From: Gemmatimonadales bacterium
Lineage (GTDB): Bacteria > Gemmatimonadota > Gemmatimonadetes > Gemmatimonadales > GWC2-71-9
NCBI GenBank assembly: GCA_013813145.1
Contig: JACCSE010000054.1
Coordinates: forward strand, 1-13,489
Length of the DNA stretch: 13,489 bases
Direction of reading: 5' to 3'
Of the stretch, positions 12,618 to 13,489 are shown in pieces. The position numbers and the translations under genes are program-made. A model generated the notes under the pieces. That model was not told the origin of the DNA, did not search any database, and saw nothing but the letters and a program-made list of their open reading frames with translations. Every line of letters starts with the position of its first letter. The first letter of the stretch is position 1.

Positions 12618-13489
12618 ATGTCCACCCCACGCGCCTGGTCCTCCGCCCGCTTCACTGTTCCCCTGCCCAGCGCCCATCGCTTCCCGATCGCCAAGTACGC
12701 CGCGATCCGCGACGCCGTCGTCTCTCGCGGCCTGCTCCCCGCCACAGGCATCGCGGAGCCCGACCGGGTTGAGCGCTGGGCGCTCGAACTGGTGCACACG
12801 ACGGCGTACGTCGACTCTGTGCTGGAGGGTACGTTGTCCCCGGCCCACATCCGGCGGCTGGGCTTTCCCTGGAGCCCCGAGCTGAGGGAACGCTCTCTGC
12901 ACACCGCGCAGGGAACCGTCGAGGCCGCGCGCGATGCGCTGGAGACGGGACTCGGCATCAACCTGGCCGGCGGCACCCATCACGCTTTTGCCGGCCACGG
13001 CGAGGGCTTCTGCGTCTTCAACGACGTCGCGCTCGCGATCCGGGTCCTCCAGTCGGAGGGGCGGATCGTGCGCGCCGCGGTGCTCGACCTCGATGTGCAC
13101 CAGGGGAACGGCACCGCCCGGATCTTCGCCGAGGACGCGGACGTGTTCACCTTCTCCATGCACGGCGAGAAGAACTATCCCTTCCACCGCGAGAGCAGCA
13201 CGCTCGACCTCGAGCTGCCCGACGGTTCCGCCGATGAGCCGTATCTTCGCGCCCTCGCCGAGAACCTGGAGCCGGTGCTCGAGCGCGCCACGCCCGATCT
13301 GGTGTTCTATCTCGCGGGGGCCGACCCCTACCTGCACGACCGGTTCGGCCGGTTGGGTGTGAGCATCGCGGGCCTCCGCGCCCGGGACCGCTCGGTGCTC
13401 CGTGCCTGCCGGCGCCGGCGCCTTCCCGTCGTGCTGACGCTCGCCGGAGGCTACGCCCACCGGCTCTCCGACATCGTCGAGATCCACAC
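12618..13489 (+). CDS. Histone-deacetylase-family amidohydrolase (3'-truncated)
   Basis: The frame is open from ATG 12618 to the window end (290 codons, no stop). Motifs of the arginase/deacetylase fold are present: the catalytic His pair His121-His122 in LAGGTHHAFAGHGEGFCVFND, zinc ligands Asp159 and His161 in LDLDVHQGNGT, zinc ligand Asp236 in YLAGADPYLHDRFGRL, and Tyr279 in LAGGYA, the usual transition-state Tyr. The GHGEGFC and HPF-like start (HRFPIAKYAAI, 20-30) resemble bacterial proteins related to class IV HDAC11 more than AcuC. Expected substrates are acetyl-lysine proteins or acetylated small amines such as polyamines; context does not decide. No Shine-Dalgarno is obvious (the sequence before the ATG is AGCCATCCTCA). 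The gene is separated from the peptide operon by the inverted repeat. Only a short C-terminal part should be missing. Confidence 0.93.
   Translation, partial: MSTPRAWSSARFTVPLPSAHRFPIAKYAAIRDAVVSRGLLPATGIAEPDRVERWALELVHTTAYVDSVLEGTLSPAHIRRLGFPWSPELRERSLHTAQGTVEAARDALETGLGINLAGGTHHAFAGHGEGFCVFNDVALAIRVLQSEGRIVRAAVLDLDVHQGNGTARIFAEDADVFTFSMHGEKNYPFHRESSTLDLELPDGSADEPYLRALAENLEPVLERATPDLVFYLAGADPYLHDRFGRLGVSIAGLRARDRSVLRACRRRRLPVVLTLAGGYAHRLSDIVEIH

Noticed and set aside
12615..13487. Minus-strand frame of 290 codons opposite the deacetylase gene
   Set aside because: It is antisense to a protein with complete HDAC motifs and has no domain of its own.
1..13489. Defence, toxin-antitoxin, phage, CRISPR or biosynthetic system
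   Set aside because: No such genes, repeat-spacer arrays or integration signs are visible; all sizeable genes have metabolic, envelope or peptide-use explanations.

Overview
The window is GC-rich (roughly two-thirds G+C by eye), densely coding bacterial DNA. Asp/Thr-rich exported proteins, Ala-x-Ala-Gln signal-peptide ends, a DUF5670-type mini membrane protein and the mix of OPT, M42 and M28 genes suggest Gemmatimonadota or a similar uncultured lineage. That placement is inference; no rRNA or marker gene is present.

Left part (1-2971, + strand): a 5'-truncated bifunctional homocysteine S-methyltransferase / methylenetetrahydrofolate reductase, then an acyl-CoA dehydrogenase resembling the short/branched-chain (ACADSB) type. 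The dehydrogenase appears to have its own promoter inside the end of the first gene.

Middle part (2952-6543): two minus-strand genes for exported, Asp/Thr-rich proteins (a FAS1-domain protein and a small repeat-containing putative lipoprotein) separated by a perfect 13-bp hairpin. The FAS1 gene overlaps the dehydrogenase gene tail-to-tail by 20 bp. A 390-bp divergent spacer leads to dacB (class C penicillin-binding protein, S13), which ends at a strong terminator. Beyond it lies a 49-codon minus-strand membrane protein of the lmo0937/DUF5670 type.

Spacer 6544-6969: no conventional gene, but clear regulatory structure. It holds a GTGA-N6-TCAC operator, a promoter-like TTGCCA-N17-TAACAT, a 13-codon ORF with a Shine-Dalgarno, and a strong intrinsic terminator 38 nt before the next gene. 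This looks like an attenuated leader or a roughly 135-nt small RNA.

Right part (6970-12498, + strand): a compact five-gene run consisting of an OPT-family oligopeptide transporter, an unrecognised four-helix membrane protein, a cytoplasmic M42 aminopeptidase, an exported M28 peptidase with a PDZ domain, and a GAF-domain free-methionine-(R)-sulfoxide-reductase-like protein. Together they read as a peptide-scavenging unit: hydrolyse outside, import, hydrolyse inside, repair oxidised methionine. A large imperfect inverted repeat (12520-12602) ends the run. A histone-deacetylase-family amidohydrolase follows and is cut by the window end.

Most interesting signals: the only two GTGA-N6-TCAC sites I found in 13.5 kb both lie in divergent intergenic spacers, each with a similar -10-like hexamer 31-32 bp away; and the leader with terminator ahead of the OPT operon. 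I saw no CRISPR array, tRNA, rRNA, transposase or phage gene.
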